This document shows, piece after piece, positions 6,611 to 12,883 of a DNA stretch of 13,425 nucleotides. A program made the position numbers and the translations under genes. Position 1 is the first letter of the stretch. Each line of letters begins with the position of its first letter. Source of the stretch: an uncultured Clostridia bacterium (GTDB lineage: Bacteria; Bacillota; Clostridia; Christensenellales; Aristaeellaceae); the NCBI GenBank assembly GCA_946615785.1, contig CAMOIA010000009.1:1-13425 (forward strand), in the 5' to 3' direction. A model generated the notes under the pieces. It saw nothing but the letters and a program-made list of their open reading frames with translations, had not been told where the DNA came from and did not search any database.

Positions 6611-8287
6611 TTATTTCCGTTTGAACAGGATCATTCCAAGGCCCACGACGAGCAGAACGATCAGAAGCGCGATGGCGATGACCCAGGTGTTCTGCGCACT
6701 GGCATTCGGCGCGGGCGGCGGGAGAGGCAGACTGTCGTCCGCCGGCTCCGGTTCTTTGGGCTCGCGGGGCGGTTCTGCAGCGGGCGCCGCCTGCTGTTCT
6801 TCCGGACGGGCTTCCTCGCTTCTTTCCATTCCGCTCAGAACGCCGAGCGATGGCAGCGGCTCCGCAGTCCCCGGCGCTTCGCTGCCGTCAAGCTGGCTTC
6901 GAACGTTTTCCATCCGCATCTCAAACAGCGTGACGAGGGCGTCGCTGGCCTGCTCGAACTGCTGATAATCGTAGAAGGGGTTGGTCTCCTGCTGAATATA
7001 AGGGGCGATCAGTGCTTTTACGGCAGAAACGCGCGACGCGAAGGCGCCGTTTTCAACAAAGGACAGTGCGCGTGAAAGCGCGTCGTGATAGCTGCTTTTC
7101 CACGCTTCGCTTGCGAAAAGCCGTTGGAGCAGCGGCCTTTCCTCAAGCGGCAGCGGGTCTGTTGGAGAGTCGATCGGGAAGCGGATAAAGTCCTCAGCGT
7201 CGTTTCCAAGAAATCCGCCGAACGCTGCGTTATAATCCCAGGGAAGCAGGGAAAGACGGCCGTTTTGTTCGTACAGGTAATAATTGTGCGCGAGCGGGCC
7301 CGCGTACTGGTCGGTATTGACGATCAGCGTGTTGACGGCAAAATAGGCGGCGATTTCCGATGTGTCAAAGGCTGTAAAAACCTCTTCTTCGGAGCCTGCG
7401 GAAAGCGCTTTCAGCGCCGCAATCACGCGGGCTGCGTCCCTGGGCGTGTAGCTTTCCTCCGCGCCGTTGAAAATGGCGGAGTAGAGGTCTGCGCTTTCGC
7501 CCCTGTACGCAAGATCGGCACCATTCAGATCGCCGAAAAAACCGGGTCTGCCCTGCTCCGGCCGATCCGGATGCGGAGAAGGCTCGCCGCTCTCCGGCGA
7601 AGATGTCACCGTGGGGACGGTCGGCCTTGCGCGGTCGGAAAAATCCTGCCAGAAGCCGTCGCGTGCGCCGCGGCGCTGCCGCTCCTGCGGGATGATCCTG
7701 CGGTCGAGCCCCAGACCGTTGATGCCGACCGTTTCGACTTTATACAGAAATCCTTTCTCAGTGGAGAAGGCACGGGCTTCAAAATCGGTTTCCATGGCCT
7801 CCACGGCCAGCATGAAGCCGTAGTCCTGCCCGTTCACCGTGACGTGCGCAAATGCACACAGGGGGGATGGTACGCCCATCCGGCGAAAAAGGCTGTAGGC
7901 CAGGTATTCCTTCATATAGGTGGGGTCGCCGTACAGGTTGTTCAAAAGCAGCTTGTCCAGGCCCTGCAGCGACTGCTGGTGGACGTATTCGTCAAACGTT
8001 ACCCGCAGGCTGTAGCGTCCGTTTTCCACGCCCGCAAGGCTCGTGTTTCCCCTGACGTTCACGCCGACGGAGGCATAGCGTTTTCCGTTGACGGTCATGT
8101 TGCAGCAGATGACTTCCTTGTCCATCGCGTTGCTTAGCATCCGCTGCCAGAGGGCGTCGTCCACCTCAAAATCGATCAGCAGAATTTCACCCTCCCCAAA
8201 CAGGCTTTCGTATTTGGCTGTCAGCGCGCCTGCAGAAAGGGGGAAAGCGAGCAGCAGGGCGATGAACAGCGCGATTCCTTTTTTCAA
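6611..8287 (-). CDS. CotH-family kinase-like protein, secreted and membrane-anchored
   Basis: A signal peptide (KKGIALFIALLLAFPLSAGA) leads to a CotH-type domain. Numbering from the upstream ATG at 8296, marks are VRGNTSL (81-87), KLLLNNLYGDPTYMKEYLAYSLFR (115-138), GFMLAVEAME, GFLYKVE (182-188), NTDQYAGPLAHNYYLYE (327-343) and LPWDYNAAFGG (351-361). A charged, Pro-rich insert (about 199-255) interrupts the domain; a Pro/Glu-rich linker (about 472-536) precedes one transmembrane helix (about 538-557) ending in FKRK. So the domain should sit outside the membrane. Bacillus CotH is an atypical protein kinase acting on spore-coat serines; no coat protein gene is near, so the target here is unknown. 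The second Asp of the usual WDxD motif is Asn356. AAAGGAG touches the ATG at 8296 with no spacer but is 9 nt from the TTG at 8287, which I prefer. It lies 32 bp after the DUF4956 gene. Confidence 0.85.
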   Translation of the reverse strand: MKKGIALFIALLLAFPLSAGALTAKYESLFGEGEILLIDFEVDDALWQRMLSNAMDKEVICCNMTVNGKRYASVGVNVRGNTSLAGVENGRYSLRVTFDEYVHQQSLQGLDKLLLNNLYGDPTYMKEYLAYSLFRRMGVPSPLCAFAHVTVNGQDYGFMLAVEAMETDFEARAFSTEKGFLYKVETVGINGLGLDRRIIPQERQRRGARDGFWQDFSDRARPTVPTVTSSPESGEPSPHPDRPEQGRPGFFGDLNGADLAYRGESADLYSAIFNGAEESYTPRDAARVIAALKALSAGSEEEVFTAFDTSEIAAYFAVNTLIVNTDQYAGPLAHNYYLYEQNGRLSLLPWDYNAAFGGFLGNDAEDFIRFPIDSPTDPLPLEERPLLQRLFASEAWKSSYHDALSRALSFVENGAFASRVSAVKALIAPYIQQETNPFYDYQQFEQASDALVTLFEMRMENVRSQLDGSEAPGTAEPLPSLGVLSGMERSEEARPEEQQAAPAAEPPREPKEPEPADDSLPLPPPAPNASAQNTWVIAIALLIVLLVVGLGMILFKRK

Positions 8288-8296
8288 TGTGTCCAT

Positions 8297-8303
8297 CTCC
8301 TTT
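8297..8303 (-). promoter_or_regulatory. ribosome binding site that favours a TTG start for the CotH-like gene
   Basis: On the - strand AAAGGAG directly abuts ATG (8296-8294), too close for initiation, while TTG (8287-8285) in the same frame is 9 nt away. Using TTG also gives a signal peptide that begins with the usual Lys-Lys. Confidence 0.6.
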
Positions 8304-8319
8304 CAGCGCCCAGAAGGGC

Positions 8320-9000
8320 TCAGGAAATGTATTCGCCGTTATAGGTCACAAGCGCGGCGCTCATGACGCCGGGCAGCTTGGCGAGCGGGGTCACAAAGGA
8401 AGCGTCGTCGTTTTTCAGCCGCACGTCCAGCGTCAGTTCTGCGTCCGTTCCGGTAATGGTCTTGTTTTTGATCTGCATGCGGGAAACGTTCTGCTTTGTT
8501 TCGCGCATCACCTCGTCCATGATGGCAGGGTCCTGCATGCGCACGACGAGCACATAGGGGGTGCTGCCCAGCTGTTTGCGGTTGGACAGGATGAAGAGCA
8601 CGGCTGCGATCAGGATGCATCCGATCGCGGCCATGCCGATCAGGCCCGCGCCGACGACGATGCCCGAGGCCACGGCCCAGAACATGAACATGACGTCCAT
8701 GGACTCTTTGATGGCGGTGCGGAAGCGGATGATGGAAAGCGCGCCGACCATGCCGAGGGTGAGCACCACGTTGCTTGTGACCACCATCAGGATGAGGGTC
8801 GAAACCATGGTCATGGCGACAAGGGTGATGCCGTAGGTGGAGGAATACATGACGCCGCGGTAGGTCTTTTTATAGGTCAGGGCGATCAGGCCGCCGAGCA
8901 GAAAGGCGCAGGCAAGGCAGATCAGGCAGTCGATCAGGGAAAAATTCAGGGCTTTTTCGTTCAGGGCGGATTCCATCAGGGTGGACAGGGTCTGTGACAT
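8320..9000 (-). CDS. DUF4956-family membrane protein
   Basis: The 226-residue product has four or five hydrophobic segments (about 22-42, 57-75, 78-92, 103-120 and 121-138). The family signature LGMVGALSIIRFRTAIKES (82-100), a charged stretch next to a membrane helix, is intact. A soluble C-terminal domain (about 148-226) alternates strands and helices (YVLVVRMQD, AELTLDVRLKN, GVMSAALVTYN), which suggests an ACT/ferredoxin-like fold, as in the C-terminal part of MgtC-type proteins; that comparison is inference. The family has no established biochemical function that I know of. It commonly sits beside VTC-domain and CotH-type genes, as here: 34 bp after the VTC gene and 32 bp before the CotH gene. 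The start is ATG at 9000, with AAGGAGG 8 nt upstream; the frame is open to a TTG at 9018, but that codon lies before the ribosome site. Confidence 0.88.
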   Translation of the reverse strand: MSQTLSTLMESALNEKALNFSLIDCLICLACAFLLGGLIALTYKKTYRGVMYSSTYGITLVAMTMVSTLILMVVTSNVVLTLGMVGALSIIRFRTAIKESMDVMFMFWAVASGIVVGAGLIGMAAIGCILIAAVLFILSNRKQLGSTPYVLVVRMQDPAIMDEVMRETKQNVSRMQIKNKTITGTDAELTLDVRLKNDDASFVTPLAKLPGVMSAALVTYNGEYIS

Positions 9001-9008
9001 TTCGGTTG

Positions 9009-9015
9009 CCTCCTT
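9009..9015 (-). promoter_or_regulatory. ribosome binding site that sets the DUF4956 start
   Basis: AAGGAGG on the - strand is 8 nt before the ATG at 9000. It overlaps codons 2-4 of the longer frame that begins with TTG at 9018, which rules that start out. Confidence 0.8.
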
Positions 9016-9034
9016 CAAGGTTGGGGGTTGAGAA

Positions 9035-9718
9035 TCAGTCGTAGAGATGGCAGGCCTCGAATTTGGAATAGGAGGTCTCCCGGACGCCGCATTGGATGAT
9101 GTCGCGGATGAGCGAAGGCAGGAAGCGGTCGTATTTCACCTCGAGCAGTGTAAAGCCGGCTTCGTTCGGATCCTGCCAGTACAGGCCGCGGTTCAGAAAA
9201 TCGACGCTTCTTGCGTGGGTGCGCACGTTGTAATCGAACGTCACCCGGATGTTTCCCGGCGGGAACACGAAGGCCTGCCGGGTATAGGCCACGACGGTCT
9301 TTGGCATGAGCATCTGGGTGCGCATTTTGACATACAATTCGCGCAGAACGGGATAAGGGCTTTCAAGCAGAAAGCCGTCGTGCCCCGGGCCTTTGAGCAG
9401 GGAGAGGCATTCTGCTTTCGTCATGCTTCCCTGAATCTTCCCGGTCAGACCCTCCTGCTTGAATTTCTTTTCCAGGTGGATCACGCTGTCCCTGTCGCCG
9501 TAATAGCGCAGGCGGAATTTTTCCCTGTCCGCGATGCCGCTCTGCTTTTCGCGCAGGGCTTTTTCATGGGGCGTATCAAAATACAGCGAATAGATTTCAT
9601 AGATTCCCTGTGTTTTTTCGTTGAAGGGATCGTATGCCATCACCGTCTTCAGGCGCTGTCTGAGCGCCTGTGCTTCCGCGACTGGAAGCCGGAACTTCAA
9701 TTCGTGCCTCAGCTCCAT
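9035..9718 (-). CDS. VTC-domain (polyphosphate-polymerase-like) protein
   Basis: This 227-residue protein has the charged beta-strand pattern of the triphosphate-tunnel fold: HELKFRL (K8), SLYFDT (44-49), REKFRLRYY (65-73, R65, K67, R69, R71), LEKKFK (82-87), YTRQAF (145-150), RVTFDYNVR (158-166), LLEVKYD (191-197) and SKFEACHLY (218-226). In yeast Vtc4 such inward-facing Lys, Arg and Glu residues bind ATP, metal and the growing polyphosphate. By family it would be a nucleotide-dependent polyphosphate polymerase on the cytoplasmic side, but bacterial members of this type are mostly untested. There is no transmembrane segment or SPX domain, so the DUF4956 protein encoded next may hold it at the membrane. 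The ATG at 9718 follows GGAGG at 7 nt. It is the first gene of the operon, just after two hairpins and an extended -10 promoter. Confidence 0.88.
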   Translation of the reverse strand: MELRHELKFRLPVAEAQALRQRLKTVMAYDPFNEKTQGIYEIYSLYFDTPHEKALREKQSGIADREKFRLRYYGDRDSVIHLEKKFKQEGLTGKIQGSMTKAECLSLLKGPGHDGFLLESPYPVLRELYVKMRTQMLMPKTVVAYTRQAFVFPPGNIRVTFDYNVRTHARSVDFLNRGLYWQDPNEAGFTLLEVKYDRFLPSLIRDIIQCGVRETSYSKFEACHLYD

Positions 9719-9755
9719 CAGCGCACCTCCTTCGCAACTGTGCTGTTTTTAGAGA

Positions 9756-9784
9756 CAGAGCCCACGGGAGACCCATGGGCTCTG
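9756..9784 (-). promoter_or_regulatory. long stem-loop in the leader of the VTC operon
   Basis: CAGAGCCCA (9756-9764) pairs perfectly with TGGGCTCTG (9776-9784); inside, GGG and CCC pair around an AGA loop after one mismatch. On the transcript it lies about 25 nt before the ribosome site of the VTC gene. No U run follows it (TCTCTAAAAAC), so it is not a simple terminator. Confidence 0.6.
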
Positions 9785-9807
9785 CCTGTAAAAGAAGGGG
9801 AGAGAGG

Positions 9808-9825
9808 GTGGACGAAACCGTCCAC
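9808..9825 (-). promoter_or_regulatory. stem-loop at the predicted 5' end of the VTC operon transcript
   Basis: GTGGACG (9808-9814) and CGTCCAC (9819-9825) form a perfect 7-bp stem with a 4-nt loop. It begins about 7 nt after the -10 box, at or next to the predicted transcript start, a position where stems often protect mRNA from 5' decay. Confidence 0.55.
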
Positions 9826-9831
9826 GCGTGA

Positions 9832-9840
9832 ATCATAGCA
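9832..9840 (-). promoter_or_regulatory. extended -10 promoter of the VTC-DUF4956-CotH-HPr-like operon
   Basis: On the - strand TGCTATGAT provides the TGn extension and a 5/6 match to TATAAT. No good -35 box stands at 16-18 bp (the stretch is A-rich), which fits an extended -10 promoter. A cluster of GTTCA/TGAAC half-sites begins 4 bp upstream. Confidence 0.6.
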
Positions 9841-9843
9841 AAG

Positions 9844-9876
9844 GTTCATGAACTTTTTTTGAACGCGGTGTGTTCA
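9844..9876. promoter_or_regulatory. candidate operator: four GTTCA/TGAAC half-sites
   Basis: The perfect palindrome GTTCATGAAC (9844-9853) is followed by TGAAC (9860-9864) and GTTCA (9872-9876). All four pentamers lie within 33 bp, directly upstream of the extended -10 box and between the AraC-gene terminator and the VTC operon. A repressor or activator site is the natural reading; no protein can be assigned. Confidence 0.45.
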
Positions 9877-9937
9877 AAATCGGGTAATCCGGCTGCGCCA
9901 GAGCGGGCGCTCGGAATGCAAAACGGGATGAAAACAA

Positions 9938-9971
9938 CAAAAAAAGGCCGGGCAGACAGATCTGTCCGGCC
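9938..9971 (-). terminator. intrinsic terminator after the AraC-family gene
   Basis: On the - strand GGCCGGACAGA and TCTGCCCGGCC form an 11-bp stem (one G-U) with a 4-nt loop, followed by seven T. It starts 12 bp after the AraC stop codon and closes the transporter operon. This is the strongest terminator in the window. Confidence 0.93.
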
Positions 9972-9983
9972 AAGAAAGCCCCC

Positions 9984-10925
9984 CTACAGGTTCCGGATGG
10001 ACGCCGCGCCGTAGATGGTTCTGAACTGCGTCGGCGTGCAGTGCTTGTAGGATCTGAAAATCCGGTTGAAGGTGGCGATGCTGCCAAACCCCGCTTCGTC
10101 GACGACGTCCCGGATGGGCTTGTCTGAATGGATGAGCAGGTTGGCGGCGGCGTTGACGCGTTTGACGGTCAGGTATTCCGTGAAGGAAACGCCGGCAAAT
10201 TCCTTAAAGACCCTCGAAAAGTAGTATTTGGAGAAGCCGGTGAAGGCGGCCACTTCCTCCAGGGGCAATTCGTGCATATAGTGCTCGGAAATATAGGTCA
10301 TGGCGCTGTTCATCAGCTCGGGGTCGATGCTCCTTCGCACCTTCGGCGCGTCCGGCACGGCCTTCTGCAGATAATCCCGCCCGAGCAGCGCGTATACCTG
10401 CAGAAGATAGGAATAGCACATGGTGTTCCACATGCCTTCGCGGCTGAAATAGCATTCGACCGTTTTGTGCAAAAGCTCGGAAATAGGTTTTGTGGCTTCA
10501 TTCTCCTCACGGAGGTAGATGGGCCTCTGTACCATCGCGTTGACGGTGGCCATGTCCTGCAGGTTGTAAAATGCGTTTGGTTCAAACAGGATCAGGTACC
10601 TGAGCGTATCGGCGCTTTCGGTCAGGGTGTGGGGACACAGGGAAGGCACGATGAGCACCTGTCCGGCTTTGACCCGGTAGGTCTGATCCGGCAGGTGATA
10701 AACCGATTCGCCCCTGTGGGGAAGGATGATTTCCACCGCGGAATGCACGTGACTGTCGTAGTGCGACGCCACGTCCGAGGGCCAGATGCGGATGGAGGAA
10801 TGCTCAAGGTAGGTTACGTATTCGTGCTTTCCCTGCAGGATGCGGAACCCGTCGGCAAACCTTCCCTGATCGCCTTCAGGCCGCGCGGCGCCGGCCGCGG
10901 TCAGATTCAGCGCGTCGCTTCGCAT
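9984..10925 (-). CDS. AraC-family transcriptional regulator with N-terminal cupin-like domain
   Basis: The 313-residue protein has a cupin-like sensor domain at about 45-100 (HYDSHVHSAVEIILPHRG, then YRVKAGQVLIVPSLCPHTL), where AraC relatives bind a sugar. Two helix-turn-helix motifs follow: LPLEEVAAFTGFSKYYFSRVF (220-240) and IRDVVDEAGFGSIATFNRIFR (271-291), the second followed by the family's usual PTQFR end. It should bind DNA as a sugar-responsive activator, probably of the transporter operon whose last gene it is. The start is ATG at 10925, 5 bp after the permease stop; its ribosome site AAAGGGGTGA overlaps that stop, implying coupled translation. The frame runs open to 11252, but that part lies inside the permease gene in another frame and is not coding. 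The ligand is unknown. Confidence 0.93.
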   Translation of the reverse strand: MRSDALNLTAAGAARPEGDQGRFADGFRILQGKHEYVTYLEHSSIRIWPSDVASHYDSHVHSAVEIILPHRGESVYHLPDQTYRVKAGQVLIVPSLCPHTLTESADTLRYLILFEPNAFYNLQDMATVNAMVQRPIYLREENEATKPISELLHKTVECYFSREGMWNTMCYSYLLQVYALLGRDYLQKAVPDAPKVRRSIDPELMNSAMTYISEHYMHELPLEEVAAFTGFSKYYFSRVFKEFAGVSFTEYLTVKRVNAAANLLIHSDKPIRDVVDEAGFGSIATFNRIFRSYKHCTPTQFRTIYGAASIRNL

Positions 10926-10930
10926 GCAGG

Positions 10931-11842
10931 TCACCCCTTTACGCTGCCAAGGGCCATGCCGGTCACAAAGTATTTTTGCAGGAAGGGATACACGACCAGG
11001 ATCGGCACGGTGGAAATGACCGTGATGGCGCAGCGGATGGTAATGGGGGTGGTCTGGGTGGTGGATTTGAGCGCGTCGGCGGAGGTCTTCGCCGCGTTCG
11101 CGCTGGCCTGCGTGGTGGCAAGCTTCATTTTCAGCAGGTACTGCAGGCTGTGCAGGGCTTTCTGGCCCGCGCAGTACAGATGGGTGTCGAACCAGCTGTT
11201 CCAGCTGCCCACGGCCACAAACAGCGCGACGGTGGCCAGAACCGGCATGCACAGCGGGAAGATGATCTGCCAGTACACGCGGATGTCGCCCGCGCCGTCG
11301 ATCCTTGCGGATTCCACCAGCGCGTCCGGCAGGCCCGTGATGTAGGTGCGGATGACGATCATGTTAAAGCAGGAGAACATGGTCGGAATGATGTACACCC
11401 AGTAGCTCTTTGAAAGCCCCAGGGTTTTTGAAATCAGCAGATAGTTCGGAATCAGGCCCGCGTTGACGTACATGGTGAGCACCATCACGGTGGTGATGAA
11501 TTTGCGCAGCACGTATTCCTTCCTGGAGAGCGTAAAGGCCAGCATGCCCGTCCAGAAGAGGTTCAGGATCGTGATGATAACGGTCTTGGAGGCGGAGATC
11601 CAGGCGGCCTGGTACACGGCCTTGTCCTGCAGGATGGATTCATAGCTCTTGAGGCTGAAGACGCGGGGCCAAAGGCCGATGTTGCCGCGCAGGGCGTCGG
11701 TGCCGTCGTTGAAGGAGTAAGCCACGGTGTTGAGGACCGGGTATACCGTGATGAACATCAAAAGGATCAGGATGATTGCGTTCACGACCGGGAATACGAC
11801 GTCCCGGTGGACTTTATGGTGGACATGGACAGTTCCGTTCAT
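10931..11842 (-). CDS. carbohydrate ABC transporter permease, LplC/YtcP type
   Basis: This 303-residue inner-membrane protein has about six hydrophobic helices (near 17-38, 82-105, 115-135, 148-166, 197-212 and 272-288). The EAA loop that contacts the ATPase is ESARIDGAGDIRVYWQIIFP (177-196). The Ala/Thr-rich loop LATTQASANAAKTSADALK (241-259) between the last helices is normal for this subfamily. The N-terminal stretch before the first helix is His-rich (MNGTVHVHHKVHRD), which is unusual but of unknown meaning. ATG at 11842 has AGGGGGG about 6 nt upstream and follows the other permease gene at 12 bp. Together the two permeases form the channel of an oligosaccharide importer; relatives in Bacillus import pectin-derived or similar oligosaccharides, but the sugar here cannot be told. 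Confidence 0.95.
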   Translation of the reverse strand: MNGTVHVHHKVHRDVVFPVVNAIILILLMFITVYPVLNTVAYSFNDGTDALRGNIGLWPRVFSLKSYESILQDKAVYQAAWISASKTVIITILNLFWTGMLAFTLSRKEYVLRKFITTVMVLTMYVNAGLIPNYLLISKTLGLSKSYWVYIIPTMFSCFNMIVIRTYITGLPDALVESARIDGAGDIRVYWQIIFPLCMPVLATVALFVAVGSWNSWFDTHLYCAGQKALHSLQYLLKMKLATTQASANAAKTSADALKSTTQTTPITIRCAITVISTVPILVVYPFLQKYFVTGMALGSVKG

Positions 11843-11854
11843 TCCGATCCCCCC

Positions 11855-12814
11855 TTAAATCAGCGTGTCCTCGCCCAGCCGTTTCGCCACGAAATTGGCG
11901 CCGACCAGGAGGATGATGGCAACCACGCTCTTGAACATGCCGGCAGCGGTCGCAACGCCGATGTTCAGCTTTTCGGTGCCGTACTCCAGCACGAAAATAT
12001 CGATGGTGGTGGAAAAATCGCGCACCAGGCTGCTGCCGAGCAGGTACTGGATTTCAAAGCCCGCCTCCATCAGGTGCCCGATGTTCATGATCAGCAGGAT
12101 GACAAAGGTGGATTTGATGCCGGGAAGCGTCACGTGCAGAATACGCTGGAAGCGTCCCGCGCCGTCGATGGCCGCGGCTTCATACAGGCTCGGGTCGATG
12201 GCGGTCATGGCGGAAATGTAGATGATGGTGTTCCAGCCGACTTCCTTCCACACGTTGATCACGCCGACGAGCCACCAGAAGTATTTGCCTTCGCCAAGGA
12301 AAAAGACCGGTTCGCGCACGGCGCCCATGCTGATGAGCATCTGGTTGATGGGGCCTGTGCTCGCGAAAATGTTCTGCGCCATGCTGACCACGATGACCAT
12401 GGACAGGAAGTGGGGCAGATAGGTGACGGTCTGTACGGTGCGCTTGAAGTTTCTGCGGCGCACTTCGTTGAGCAGCACTGCCAGCAGGATGGAGGAAATG
12501 GTGCCGAAGACGAGATTGATCACACTCATCGCCAGCGTGTTGCGGATGCTCTGAATGAAATCGGCGCGGCTGAACAGCCACTTGAAGTTTTCAAGCCCAT
12601 ACCAGGGCGTGATACCCTTGGCCACGTTCCGCTTGTTGGTGTAATCCAGAAAAGCGTTGGCCCAGCCCCACATCGGCGCGTAATTGAACAGCAGCACGTA
12701 CAGGAGCATCGGTACCGACATGAGCATCATCTGCCATTGGCTGCACAGCGTGCGCAGGAAACCCTTCCCGCGGGAAGGCGCTTGTTGTCTGCTATCCCTG
12801 GCAATGCCTACCAT
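11855..12814 (-). CDS. carbohydrate ABC transporter permease, LplB/YteP type
   Basis: This 319-residue membrane protein begins with a basic stretch and a first helix MLMSVPMLLYVLLFNYAPMW (about 31-50), typical of LplB-type permeases. It carries an EAA loop EAAAIDGAGRFQRILHVTLP (about 212-231) and the subfamily's GTEKLNIGVATAAGMFKSVV segment near the C-terminus (about 279-298). It pairs with the LplC-type permease encoded 12 bp downstream. No ATPase gene is present, in line with this class, which shares an MsmX-like ATPase encoded elsewhere. I choose ATG at 12814 because the ribosome site (12823-12830) is 8 nt away; the ATG at 12820 would leave 2 nt. A terminator-like hairpin lies between this gene and the upstream binding-protein gene. 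Confidence 0.95.
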   Translation of the reverse strand: MVGIARDSRQQAPSRGKGFLRTLCSQWQMMLMSVPMLLYVLLFNYAPMWGWANAFLDYTNKRNVAKGITPWYGLENFKWLFSRADFIQSIRNTLAMSVINLVFGTISSILLAVLLNEVRRRNFKRTVQTVTYLPHFLSMVIVVSMAQNIFASTGPINQMLISMGAVREPVFFLGEGKYFWWLVGVINVWKEVGWNTIIYISAMTAIDPSLYEAAAIDGAGRFQRILHVTLPGIKSTFVILLIMNIGHLMEAGFEIQYLLGSSLVRDFSTTIDIFVLEYGTEKLNIGVATAAGMFKSVVAIILLVGANFVAKRLGEDTLI

Positions 12815-12822
12815 GATCATGA

Positions 12823-12830
12823 CCCCCTTT
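12823..12830 (-). promoter_or_regulatory. ribosome binding site that favours the second ATG of the LplB-type permease
   Basis: AAAGGGGG on the - strand is 8 nt before ATG 12814 and only 2 nt before ATG 12820, so the inner ATG is the better start. Confidence 0.6.
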
Positions 12831-12833
12831 TGG

Positions 12834-12869
12834 AAAAAGCAGGGGGAGAGAAGAAATCCCTCCCCCTGC
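12834..12869 (-). terminator. intrinsic terminator between binding-protein and permease genes
   Basis: On the - strand GCAGGGGGAG and CTCCCCCTGC make a perfect 10-bp stem with an 11-nt loop, followed by TTTTT. It lies 14 bp after the binding-protein stop and just before the permease ribosome site. Partial termination would give more binding protein than permease; the stem can also protect the upstream message. Confidence 0.85.
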
Positions 12870-12883
12870 CATGCGTTTACGGA

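Noticed and set aside
9844..9876. Inverted repeats as the end of a mobile element
   Set aside because: No transposase, no target duplication and no matching second end were seen; the place next to a -10 box favours an operator.
10926..11252. N-terminal extension of the AraC-type protein to 422 residues
   Set aside because: It would overlap the permease gene in another frame; the ribosome site at the permease stop and the usual AraC family length support ATG 10925.
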